Below are positions 6,862 through 13,685 of a stretch of DNA of 20,489 bases, piece by piece. The notes beneath the pieces were generated by a model. It was not told the DNA's origin. It searched no databases and was given only the letters and a program-made list of their open reading frames with translations. Source of the stretch: DAIDKA01 sp049792815 (GTDB taxonomy: Bacteria; Pseudomonadota; Gammaproteobacteria; Steroidobacterales; Steroidobacteraceae); assembly GCA_049792815.1 (NCBI GenBank), contig JBARBG010000107.1, positions 1 to 20,489 on the forward strand, read 5' to 3'. Position 1 is the first letter of the stretch, and each line of letters opens with the position of its first letter. The position numbers and the translations under genes are program-made.

Positions 6862-8421
6862 ATGCAAAACGCGCTTGCCGTCACCCGCGCGGGTGACTTT
6901 GCCGCCTGGTATCAGGAAGTGGTCGATCAGGCTGACCTCGCCGAGGAGTCCGGCGTACGCGGCTGCATGATCATCCGGCCCTGGGGCTACGGCATATGGC
7001 AGCGGATGCAGGAGCTCCTGGACCGCCGCTTCCGCGACACCGGACATGAGAACTGCTACTTCCCGCTGTTCATTCCGTTGAGCTTCATCGCCCGCGAGGC
7101 CGAGCATGTCGAGGGCTTCGCCAAGGAGATGGCGGTGGTCACGCATCATCGCCTGAAGATGATCGACGGGGTGCTCAAGCCCGATCCGGATGCGAAGTTG
7201 GAGGAGCCGCTGATCGTGCGGCCCACCTCCGAGACCGTGATCGGCGCGGCCTTTCATCGCTGGGTGCGCTCGCACCGCGACCTGCCGCTGCTCTTGAACC
7301 AGTGGGCCAATGTGGTGCGCTGGGAGATGCGTCCACGGCTCTTCCTGCGCACTTCGGAATTTCTCTGGCAGGAAGGCCACACGGCGCATGCGACTGCGCA
7401 GGAGGCGCGCGAAGAGACGGCGCGGATGCTCGAGGTGTACCGCTCATTCGCCGAGGACGTGCTCGCGATGCCGGTCATCGCCGGTGAGAAGCCCGCGCAT
7501 GAGCGCTTCCCGGGTGCCGACAATACCTACTCCATCGAGGCCATGATGCAGGATGGCAAGGCGCTGCAGGCCGGGACCGCGCATTACCTGGGCACCAACT
7601 TCGCCGAGGCGCAGAGCATCCGCTACCAGACCGAGGCCGGCGACCTGGCCTTCGCGCATACCACCAGCTGGGGTGTTTCCACGCGTCTGGTCGGTGGTGT
7701 GGTGATGACCCATGGGGATGATGATGGCCTGCGCCTGCCGCCCATCGTCGCGCCCCGGCAGATCGTTCTCATCCCCATGCTGCGCGACAAGCCGGAGGAT
7801 GCCGGTGTGCTGGAATTCTGCGAGGCCCTGGCGACGCAATTGAACCGCGCCCAGGCGTTCGGCGAACCGGTGCGGGCGCTGGTTGACAAGAAGCACGGCC
7901 GCGCCATCGACAAGCGCTGGGCGTGGATCAAGCGCGGCGTGCCGGTGATCTGCGACATCGGCGCGCGCGACGTGGCCTCGGGCAATGTCACTTTCATCCG
8001 CCGCGACCAGCTGCGCAGTGGCGAGAAGATCCTCTCCCAGGTGCTGCCACGAGCGCAGTTCGTCGAGCAGATCAGTGCGCTCTTGGCCGGCATTCATGGC
8101 GCGCTGCACGCGGCCGCGCAGCAGCGCATGGCCGGCAATATTCGCAGCGACCTCACCACCTTCGCGGCGCTGGCTGCGCATTTTGCCGACGCCGGAAACC
8201 TCGCCGCAGACGAGGACGCCAGTGCCGAGTTTCGGGGCTGGGCGAAAGTCGCCTGGGCGCGCCCGGAAGGCGCGGCACTCGCCAAGGTCGAGCAGCAGCT
8301 GAAGAGCCTCAAACTCACGGTGCGCAACGTGCCGCGGGCCCAGGAGCCCATCACGGATGAACGCTGCGTCTTCAGTGGTGAGGCAGCCCGCGAGTTCGTG
8401 CTGGTCGCGCGCTCGTACTGA
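6862..8421 (+). CDS. proS: Prolyl-tRNA synthetase, archaeal/eukaryotic type
   Basis: This class II aminoacyl-tRNA synthetase of 519 residues charges tRNA-Pro with proline. Motif 2 is RWEMRPRLFLRTSEFLWQEGH (residues 153-172, ending at the His just after) and motif 3 is RLVGGVVMTHGDDDGLRLPP (275-294). The anticodon-binding domain spans about 298-400, and a C-terminal domain ends in the characteristic Arg-Ser-Tyr. Only about 100 residues separate motifs 2 and 3, so the large editing insertion of the usual gammaproteobacterial enzyme (about 570 residues) is absent. The extra C-terminal domain and terminal Tyr mark the archaeal/eukaryotic form. In the C-terminal zinc domain only Cys502 of the usual four cysteines remains. 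AGGGA stands eight bases before the ATG. It sits 33 bp after the patatin gene and converges on rapZ. Confidence 0.95.
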   Translation: MQNALAVTRAGDFAAWYQEVVDQADLAEESGVRGCMIIRPWGYGIWQRMQELLDRRFRDTGHENCYFPLFIPLSFIAREAEHVEGFAKEMAVVTHHRLKMIDGVLKPDPDAKLEEPLIVRPTSETVIGAAFHRWVRSHRDLPLLLNQWANVVRWEMRPRLFLRTSEFLWQEGHTAHATAQEAREETARMLEVYRSFAEDVLAMPVIAGEKPAHERFPGADNTYSIEAMMQDGKALQAGTAHYLGTNFAEAQSIRYQTEAGDLAFAHTTSWGVSTRLVGGVVMTHGDDDGLRLPPIVAPRQIVLIPMLRDKPEDAGVLEFCEALATQLNRAQAFGEPVRALVDKKHGRAIDKRWAWIKRGVPVICDIGARDVASGNVTFIRRDQLRSGEKILSQVLPRAQFVEQISALLAGIHGALHAAAQQRMAGNIRSDLTTFAALAAHFADAGNLAADEDASAEFRGWAKVAWARPEGAALAKVEQQLKSLKLTVRNVPRAQEPITDERCVFSGEAAREFVLVARSY

Positions 8422-8437
8422 TGATCGCCCGGTGCTG

Positions 8438-9301
8438 CTAGGGCGGCGGCAGCCCGGAATGGCGGGCAATGGCCTGCGGAAAGCGTGACGTGAAGCGCAT
8501 GAGCAATTGCTCGACCACGTACACGGAGCGATGCCGGCCGCCGGTGCAGCCCACCGCGACGGTCAGATAGCCGCGGCTCGTCGCCTGGTACTCGGCGATG
8601 CGCCCGGTGATGAAGCGCTCGATGTCATCGATCAGGCGCTCCACGGCCGGGTGTCCGCGCAGGAATTGGATCACCGCGGCGTCATGGCCGGTGAGCTGCC
8701 GCAGCGCCGGCTCCCAGTGAGGATTGGGCAGGGTGCGGGCATCGAATACGAAGTCCGCATCCCCGGGGATGCCGCGCTTGAATCCGAACGACTCAAAGGT
8801 AATCGTGAGCGGGCCATCGGCCTCGTGACCCACCGTGCGGTGCACCAGGTGGCGCAGATCGTGCAGACTCATGCGCGAGGTGTCGATGATGCGATCGGCG
8901 GCATTGGCGACGGGAGCGAGCAGCTCGCGTTCCAGCTGGATGGCTTCAAGCAGTCCGCACTGGTCTGAACTCAGCGGGTGTTTGCGGCGGGTCTCCGCAT
9001 AGCGTCGCAGCAGCTCCTCATCGCTTGCCTGCAGGTACACCAGTTCACAGTGGATGCCGCTGCGCTTGAGTTCATCGAGCAGCCCCGGAAGAGTCGCCAC
9101 TTCCTGCGGCGTATTGCGCGCATCCAGCCCGATGGCGGTGCGCTGGTAGCTGCTCTCGGCGCTGCGCACGGTGTGTGACACAAAGGGCTTGAGCAGCGCC
9201 GCGGGCATGTTGTCGATGCAGTAATACCCGAGGTCCTCGAGCATGTGCAGGGCGATGCTCTTGCCCGCGCCGGACAGTCCGCTGATGACGATGATGCGCA
9301 C
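8438..9301 (-). CDS. rapZ: RNase adapter / nucleotide-binding protein RapZ
   Basis: This encodes 287 residues, matching the family length. The Walker A motif GLSGAGKS is at residues 8-15, followed by ALHMLEDLGYYCIDNMP, the RapZ/YvcJ signature. The C-terminal domain carries GCTGGRHRSVYVVEQL. In E. coli RapZ binds the small RNA GlmZ and delivers it to RNase E, controlling GlmS; in other bacteria the role differs. Here the C-terminus ends RHSGLPPP and lacks the basic Lys-Arg-Lys cluster that the E. coli protein uses for RNA binding. The start is GTG at 9301, with no strong Shine-Dalgarno sequence. It is the last gene of the rpoN operon. A 70-bp gap with a strong hairpin separates it from hpf, where ptsN usually lies. 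It converges with proS, 16 bp between stops. Confidence 0.94.
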   Translation of the reverse strand: MRIIVISGLSGAGKSIALHMLEDLGYYCIDNMPAALLKPFVSHTVRSAESSYQRTAIGLDARNTPQEVATLPGLLDELKRSGIHCELVYLQASDEELLRRYAETRRKHPLSSDQCGLLEAIQLERELLAPVANAADRIIDTSRMSLHDLRHLVHRTVGHEADGPLTITFESFGFKRGIPGDADFVFDARTLPNPHWEPALRQLTGHDAAVIQFLRGHPAVERLIDDIERFITGRIAEYQATSRGYLTVAVGCTGGRHRSVYVVEQLLMRFTSRFPQAIARHSGLPPP

Positions 9302-9336
9302 GCCACGACACTAGCTTTGCCGCCGCGGCGGTGCAA

Positions 9337-9362
9337 GTGCGCCCGGGCGTTCCCGGGCGCAC
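9337..9362 (-). repeat. Perfect 11-bp inverted repeat (hairpin) between hpf and rapZ
   Basis: GTGCGCCCGGG (9337-9347) and CCCGGGCGCAC (9352-9362) are exact reverse complements around a four-base loop. In the minus-strand transcript this makes a very GC-rich stem-loop starting about 9 nt after the hpf stop. No run of U follows, so it is not a standard intrinsic terminator. It may attenuate transcription or protect the upstream mRNA from exonucleases, lowering rapZ relative to hpf. Confidence 0.75.
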
Positions 9363-9371
9363 GGGCTTGGG

Positions 9372-9689
9372 CTAGAGACGGGCCTCGCGCACTTCACTGG
9401 CGCGATGGTCGCCGCGCTTTTCCTTGTGTTTGGTAACAAGTCGATCGAGCTTGTCACTCAGGGCGTCGATCGCCGCGTACATATTGGGATCGGACGCATC
9501 GGCATGAATGTCGCAGCCACTCACATGCAGGGTGGCTTCGGCCTTCTGGGCGAGTTTCTCCACGGTCAGGACGCAATGGACATCAATCACCTGGTCGAAG
9601 TGGCGGACGATCCGCACCAGTTTCTTTTCGACGTAGCTTTGTAAAGCGGATGTGACCTCGATGTGGTGACCCTTGACGTTTAGCCTCAT
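9372..9689 (-). CDS. hpf: Ribosome hibernation promoting factor, short form
   Basis: This 105-residue protein is the short HPF/YfiA class, which binds the 30S decoding centre in stationary phase and promotes 100S dimers. It opens with MRLNVKGHHIEVTSAL, typical of the family, followed by the strand pattern CVLTVEKLAQKAEATLHVSG and then ADASDPNMYAAIDALSDKLDRLVTKHKEK, the RNA-binding helix. The start is ATG 9689 because a strong Shine-Dalgarno AAGGAGA (minus strand, 9696-9702) sits just before it; the frame continues upstream to 9845 but those residues overlap rpoN and are not family-like. It lies 31 bp after rpoN, as in many Gammaproteobacteria, and in those genomes it is followed by ptsN, which is missing here. 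Confidence 0.95.
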   Translation of the reverse strand: MRLNVKGHHIEVTSALQSYVEKKLVRIVRHFDQVIDVHCVLTVEKLAQKAEATLHVSGCDIHADASDPNMYAAIDALSDKLDRLVTKHKEKRGDHRASEVREARL

Positions 9690-9695
9690 TGGACG

Positions 9696-9702
9696 TCTCC
9701 TT
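9696..9702 (-). promoter_or_regulatory. Shine-Dalgarno site that fixes the hpf start
   Basis: AAGGAGA on the minus strand, six bases before ATG 9689, is the strongest ribosome binding site in the window. It rules out the longer in-frame start at 9845, which lies inside rpoN. Confidence 0.8.
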
Positions 9703-9720
9703 TTTGGTGACGTGTTTACA

Positions 9721-11163
9721 TTATCTTGGAGCGGTTCTGCGGCGCTCATTGGAGGGCGCGATGCCCATGCCTTCACGGTACTTGGCGACCGTGCGACGCG
9801 CCACTGGAATTCCGGTAGCCGAGAGCAGTTCCGCAATTTTTCCATCGCTTAAGGGATTGTCGGCCGATTCATCCCGGACCAGCTTGCGGATCTTGGCGCG
9901 AATGGCCGTGGAGGAGGTGCCCGAACCGTCCGCGCCCTCGACCTGGCTGGAAAAGAAGTAGCGCAGTTCGAAGACACCGCGCGGCGTGTGCATGTACTTG
10001 CCCGAGGTCACGCGCGAGATGGTGGACTCGTGCATGTCCACGGCCTCGGCGATGTCCTTGAGGATCATCGGCCGCATCTGCTCGTCGCCCTCTTCGAGAA
10101 AGGCGGTCTGGCGCTCGACGATGGAGCGGGAGACCTTCATGAGGGTCTCGTTGCGGATCTCCAGACTCTTGAGCAGCCAGCGCGCCTCCTGCAGCTGCGC
10201 CCGCATGCTCGCGTGGCTGGCGCTGCGGCCGATCAGGCTGGCGTAACCGTGGTTGAGGCGCACCCTTGGGAGGGTAGCCGCATTGATCTCAACCGACCAG
10301 CCACCATGGTCCGTGCGGCGCACAAAAACATCCGGCACGACATATTCGGCCGAGCCCCCGCTGATGGTGGCCCCGGGGCGCGGGTGACAGGCGCGCACCA
10401 GCACCAGCGCGCAGGCGATTTCCTCCTCGGTGGCCTTGAGCTCCCGGCGCAACAGGGACAGCTCCCGTCCGGCCACCAGTTCCAGGTGGTCGCGGGCGAT
10501 GGCGATGGCGGTGAGCAATCCCGGGGTTTCGCCTTCCAACTGGCGCAGTTGCAGCTCGATGCACTCGCTGACGGAGCGGGCGGCAATGCCCGCCGGGTCC
10601 AGCTGCTGCACCCGCTGCAGTACCGCCTCGATCTCGGCCACCTCGGCCTGGATTTCCGGGCGCAGGGTGTTGGCGATCTCCTCCAGCGGTTCCATCAGGT
10701 AGCCGTCATCGTTGATGGCATCGACGATGGCGCTGGCTATACCCAAGGCGCGGGCCGGCAGATGCGCCATCTCCAGCTGCCACAGCAGGTGTTCCTGGAC
10801 CGTCTGGCCCGAGGCGTCGGCGAATTCCTGCTGGCGATCGTCGTCTTCGCCATTCCAGGAGCTTTCGGCGGGTCCCGCGGACTGCTCGCCCCAGTGGTCA
10901 TCCACCACCTCGACCTGCGGCTCCTGGTCGGAAGCGGCCGCTTGCGTGACCTCCGGCTCGGCCACGGGTGCCTCGACCGCCTCGAACTCGTTGGTGGTCT
11001 CGGCATCATCGACCGGCTCGAGCATGACGTTGCTCTCGAGCAGTTCGCGGATATGCGCCTGCAGCTCGAGGGCCGGCATCTGGAGCAGTCGAATGGCCTG
11101 CTGCAGCTGCGGCGTCATGGTCAGTTGCTGACCCATACGCAGCTGCAGGGACGGTTTCAGCAT
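9721..11163 (-). CDS. rpoN: RNA polymerase sigma-54 factor RpoN
   Basis: This 480-residue sigma factor recognises -24/-12 promoters and needs AAA+ enhancer-binding activators. Region I is the Gln/Leu-rich N-terminus (LQLRMGQQLTMTPQLQQAIRLLQM, residues about 6-29). Region II is acidic (about 50-115, rich in Glu, Asp, Val). The core-binding region follows with LDPAGIAARSVSECIELQL, then the helix-turn-helix KDIAEAVDMHESTISRVTSGKYM. The RpoN box ARRTVAKYRE is at residues 455-464. Start ATG 11163 gives the canonical MLKPSLQLRMGQ. The upstream Shine-Dalgarno sequence is weak, and a hairpin covers the lptB-rpoN junction. It follows lptB as in E. coli. No sigma-54 activator gene is present in the window. 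Confidence 0.97.
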   Translation of the reverse strand: MLKPSLQLRMGQQLTMTPQLQQAIRLLQMPALELQAHIRELLESNVMLEPVDDAETTNEFEAVEAPVAEPEVTQAAASDQEPQVEVVDDHWGEQSAGPAESSWNGEDDDRQQEFADASGQTVQEHLLWQLEMAHLPARALGIASAIVDAINDDGYLMEPLEEIANTLRPEIQAEVAEIEAVLQRVQQLDPAGIAARSVSECIELQLRQLEGETPGLLTAIAIARDHLELVAGRELSLLRRELKATEEEIACALVLVRACHPRPGATISGGSAEYVVPDVFVRRTDHGGWSVEINAATLPRVRLNHGYASLIGRSASHASMRAQLQEARWLLKSLEIRNETLMKVSRSIVERQTAFLEEGDEQMRPMILKDIAEAVDMHESTISRVTSGKYMHTPRGVFELRYFFSSQVEGADGSGTSSTAIRAKIRKLVRDESADNPLSDGKIAELLSATGIPVARRTVAKYREGMGIAPSNERRRTAPR

Positions 11164-11212
11164 GTTTCTTGCACTATGGGCGCAGGACCCTTTGTAAGGG
11201 CTTGAAAATAAA

Positions 11213-11246
11213 CCAGTTATTAGCCAAAAGGGGGCGCTATAACTGG
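11213..11246 (-). repeat. Inverted repeat spanning the lptB stop and the rpoN leader
   Basis: CCAGTTAT (11213-11220) is complementary to ATAACTGG (11239-11246). The adjacent AGC (11222-11224) and GCT (11236-11238) extend the stem to 11 bp with one bulged base and an 11-base loop. On the minus-strand transcript the first arm contains the last codons and stop of lptB, and the structure ends about 50 nt before the rpoN start. No U-run follows, so it is more likely a processing or attenuation structure than a terminator. Confidence 0.55.
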
Positions 11247-11968
11247 AACGATTGCCCTAAGTACACCTCACGGACTTGAGGGTTTGCAAGGATTTCTTCT
11301 GCGCTTCCCGACGCAATCACCGTTCCCTGGTTCACGATGTAGGCCCGGCCGACGATTCCCAGGGTTTCCCGCACATTGTGGTCCGTGATCAATACGCCGA
11401 TGCCGCGGCCGGTGAGCTCGCGGATGATGCGCTGGATATCCAGTACCGATATCGGGTCGACGCCGGCGAAGGGCTCATCCAGCAAGATGAAACGCGGATT
11501 GGCCGCCAGCGCCCGCGCAATTTCCACCCGGCGCCGTTCCCCGCCTGACAAGGACAGGCCCAGGCTGTTGCGGACGTGGCCGATGCGGAAATCCTCCAAC
11601 AGTTCCTCCAGGCGCTCCTCGCGGGCCTCCTGGGCGAGATCCGCGCGGGTTTCCAGGATGGCCATGACGTTCTTCTCCACCGACAGCTTGCGGAACACCG
11701 ACGGCTCCTGCGGCAGGTAGCCCAGGCCCGCCCGGGCGCGCTTGTGCACCGGTGCGAAGGTCAGGTCCTGCTCGCCCAGCGTGATGCGGCCCGCGTCGCA
11801 GGGCACGAGACCCACGATCATGTAGAAGGCCGTCGTCTTGCCGGCGCCGTTGGGCCCCAGCAGGCCGACGATTTCCCCCGCGCCGATCTGCAGCGACAGG
11901 TCGGCAACGACCTTGCGGGAACGATAGCTTTTGGCGAGATGCGTCGCGCGCAGCAGCGTTTCCGTCAC
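11237..11968 (-). CDS. lptB: LPS export ATPase LptB
   Basis: This 243-residue ABC ATPase powers lipopolysaccharide extraction from the inner membrane with LptF, LptG and LptC. Walker A GPNGAGKT is at 38-45, the Q-loop Gln at 87, the signature LSLSGGERRRVEIARAL around 138-154, Walker B ILLDEP at 161-166 with FAGVDP after it, and the switch His197 in ITDHNVRET. These match E. coli LptB closely. The start is GTG 11968, which shares GTGA with the lptA stop, so lptA and lptB are coupled. LptF and LptG, the membrane partners, are not in this window, which is normal because they are usually encoded elsewhere. Confidence 0.96.
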   Translation of the reverse strand: MTETLLRATHLAKSYRSRKVVADLSLQIGAGEIVGLLGPNGAGKTTAFYMIVGLVPCDAGRITLGEQDLTFAPVHKRARAGLGYLPQEPSVFRKLSVEKNVMAILETRADLAQEAREERLEELLEDFRIGHVRNSLGLSLSGGERRRVEIARALAANPRFILLDEPFAGVDPISVLDIQRIIRELTGRGIGVLITDHNVRETLGIVGRAYIVNQGTVIASGSAEEILANPQVREVYLGQSFQL

Positions 11969-12621
11969 GGTTTTTTCCCGGGACCCGAGCTCGGCGTGAT
12001 GGTCATGCGGGCGCGGCCACCCGGGCCGCCGTCGGCCTCGAGGGCCATGGTGCGCACGTTGTACTTGATGGACGGGCTGTGCAGGTCTTCGCCATTGTGG
12101 TCATCGTTCAGCACGGCATCCCCGGTCAGCGTCACGGTGGCCGCGCCAACCGCGTAGTCGATGCTGCTGGCATGACCCTTGGCGAGCCGCCCGGCCGTGG
12201 TGCGGGTCTGCTCGAACAGCGCCGGCGCACCGGTCACGATGGCGCTGGTGAGTTCGCCGCCGGTGATTTCCACGATCGCATGGTCGGCGCGCAGGTCGCC
12301 CTGGCTTTCCGAGCGGACGTGGACCTTGCCGCCAAACACCCAGTGCGAGTCCTTGAAGTCCTGGCTCGTGCCCTTCGCCTCCGCTTCCTCGGCCGCCACG
12401 CTGATGTCACCCTGCCAGATTTTCACATTGCCGCGCAGGTGCATCAGGTGCGCGACGTAGTCGAAATCGGCGTGATCGCATTCGTACTTCACCGGTGGTT
12501 TGCCCGCAGGGGTCGGGATGGTTCCGGTGATGACTGCGGTGGCGCTGGCCGGCAGGGCGAGGAGCGCGCCTGCAGCCAACCCGATCATCAGACCCACCGG
12601 ATCATTGAGCGACTTGGCCAT
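11965..12621 (-). CDS. lptA: Periplasmic LPS transport protein LptA
   Basis: This 218-residue protein bridges LptC and LptD across the periplasm, carrying lipopolysaccharide. The N-terminus (about residues 1-29) has a hydrophobic core MIGLAAGALLALP ending ASATA, a signal peptide. The OstA-like beta-jellyroll domain runs from about 44 to 190, recognisable by VAHLMHLRGNVKIWQGD, the family pattern of a DGNV-like turn with repeated short strands. A Gly/Pro/Lys-rich tail (GPGKKP) ends it, as in other LptA proteins. It is somewhat longer than the 185-residue E. coli LptA. Position between lptC and lptB supports the call. ATG 12621 lies inside the 3' end of lptC (20-bp overlap). Confidence 0.9.
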   Translation of the reverse strand: MAKSLNDPVGLMIGLAAGALLALPASATAVITGTIPTPAGKPPVKYECDHADFDYVAHLMHLRGNVKIWQGDISVAAEEAEAKGTSQDFKDSHWVFGGKVHVRSESQGDLRADHAIVEITGGELTSAIVTGAPALFEQTRTTAGRLAKGHASSIDYAVGAATVTLTGDAVLNDDHNGEDLHSPSIKYNVRTMALEADGGPGGRARMTITPSSGPGKKP

Positions 12622-13165
12622 GAACCCCCGCTTCGAGTCTGACGGTGTGATCTTTGACGTTGACCACCAGGCCGCGCGCTGCGACGCTGACGCCGGCCCA
12701 GGTGAGGGTGTACGGCGAGCGCGTGCGGATGATTTCCGTTTGCGTGTCCACGTGGAGCTTGTCGGTGAGGATGTGCGGGGGCTGATCGTTGCCGGCGAGA
12801 GTTCCGGTCACATCGATCGCACCCGCCAGGTCGATCTGGGAGGAATCCTGTTGCACGACGGCCGTATCCGCGCGGCCCCGCCACTGGTCGCCGGAGGTAT
12901 CGCGATAGGTCCAGTGAACCGTGGTGAGCTTGATGGTGTCGGAGTCCGGATCCTGCTGCAGCTGGCGGGCCTGCAGTGTGTACAGGGGCACGCCGTCCGC
13001 GCCCGTCTCGACCACCGCGGCGTCCAGCGCCGAGTAGCCCTGATCGGCGGCGGCGGGTCCGCTGGCCTGGGCCGCAATGGGCTCGGCGCGCCGCGGCGCC
13101 AGCGTCAGCCACACGGCGACTGCCACCAGCGCGAGCCCCAGCAGTATCAGCAGGCGGTAATTCAA
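12602..13165 (-). CDS. lptC: LPS export inner-membrane protein LptC
   Basis: This encodes about 187 residues: one N-terminal membrane helix (LLILLGLALVAVAVWLTL, residues about 5-22) followed by a periplasmic domain with the LptC pattern GVPLYTLQARQLQQDPDSDTI, DQWRGRADTAVV and PHILTDKLHVDTQTEIIRT. It receives lipopolysaccharide from LptB2FG and passes it to LptA. I chose TTG 13165 because it shares TTGA with the kdsC stop, has GAGG nine bases upstream, and places the membrane helix at the N-terminus. A longer start at 13213 would overlap kdsC by 52 bp and add an unlikely Pro/Arg-rich leader. It overlaps lptA by 20 bp. Confidence 0.9.
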   Translation of the reverse strand: MNYRLLILLGLALVAVAVWLTLAPRRAEPIAAQASGPAAADQGYSALDAAVVETGADGVPLYTLQARQLQQDPDSDTIKLTTVHWTYRDTSGDQWRGRADTAVVQQDSSQIDLAGAIDVTGTLAGNDQPPHILTDKLHVDTQTEIIRTRSPYTLTWAGVSVAARGLVVNVKDHTVRLEAGVHGQVAQ

Positions 13166-13674
13166 GGGCCCGAACCTCGGTGGCCGGCATGGGCTGCCAG
13201 CAGCCGGTCGCACACTTCGCGCACCGCGCCACAGCCACCGCCCAGACGGGTGACATGATGTGCCGCGGCGCGCGCGCTGGGATGTGCGTCGGCGACCGCG
13301 AAGGCCAGTCCCACCGCCCGCAGCAAGGGCACATCCGGCAAATCATCACCGACGTAGGCGCATTGCGCAGCGCTCACGCCCAGCTTCGCGGCCAGCGTTT
13401 GAAAGTCGCGCAGCTTGTCGGCGCTTCCCTGGACCACATGCCCGATGCCCAGTTCCCGGCAGCGTCGCGCCACCGCCCGGCTGCGGCGTCCGGAGAGAAT
13501 GGCGATCCTGATCCCGGCCCGCGCCAGGGCCTTGAGGCCCTGGCCGTCCTTGATGTTGAAGCTCTGCAGCGGCTCGCCCTGCGCGCCGTAGTACAGCCGC
13601 CCATCGGTGAGCACGCCGTCGACATCCAGAATCAGCAGGCGAATGGCGGCGGGGATTGCTTTACGGCGCGGCAG
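13162..13674 (-). CDS. kdsC: 3-deoxy-D-manno-octulosonate 8-phosphate phosphatase KdsC (CTG start)
   Basis: This HAD-family phosphatase removes phosphate from Kdo-8-phosphate to give Kdo for lipopolysaccharide. The catalytic DVDGVLTDG is at residues 17-25, ILSGRRS follows as motif II, then the motif III Lys and VGDDLPDVPLL, and the C-terminus has ADAHPSARAAAHHVTRLGGGCGAVREVCD, all close to E. coli KdsC. No ATG, GTG or TTG lies between the kdsD stop and the catalytic Asp. The best start is CTG at 13674, six bases after AGGAG, giving 170 residues. The first ordinary start codons (GTG inside DGVL, then ATG) would remove the nucleophile Asp17. The frame is also continuous with kdsD across its TAG, so amber readthrough would make a KdsD-KdsC fusion. 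Its stop overlaps the lptC start. Confidence 0.9.
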   Translation of the reverse strand: MPRRKAIPAAIRLLILDVDGVLTDGRLYYGAQGEPLQSFNIKDGQGLKALARAGIRIAILSGRRSRAVARRCRELGIGHVVQGSADKLRDFQTLAAKLGVSAAQCAYVGDDLPDVPLLRAVGLAFAVADAHPSARAAAHHVTRLGGGCGAVREVCDRLLAAHAGHRGSGP

Positions 13675-13680
13675 GACCTT

Positions 13681-13685
13681 CTCCT
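13681..13685 (-). promoter_or_regulatory. Shine-Dalgarno AGGAG supporting a CTG start for kdsC
   Basis: AGGAG overlaps the kdsD stop codon TAG and stands six bases before CTG 13674. The same layout (TAGGAGA, stop codon overlapping the ribosome binding site) occurs before gnd, where an ATG follows, which makes the site here credible as a real initiation signal. Confidence 0.6.

Noticed and set aside
8419..8440. Possible bidirectional terminator between proS and rapZ
   Set aside because: CGCCC and GGGCG could pair over a 10-base loop, but the stem is only five pairs and has no T-tract on either side.
9690..9845. N-terminal extension of hpf by 52 residues
   Set aside because: It lies within rpoN in another frame, is not like the family, and a strong Shine-Dalgarno site sits right before ATG 9689.
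11187..11200. Small hairpin CCCTT-TGT-AAGGG in the rpoN leader
   Set aside because: Five base pairs with a three-base loop are expected by chance; it is not enough to call a regulatory element.
9988..11205. 405-codon open frame on the plus strand
   Set aside because: It is antisense to rpoN, whose helix-turn-helix and RpoN box are intact.
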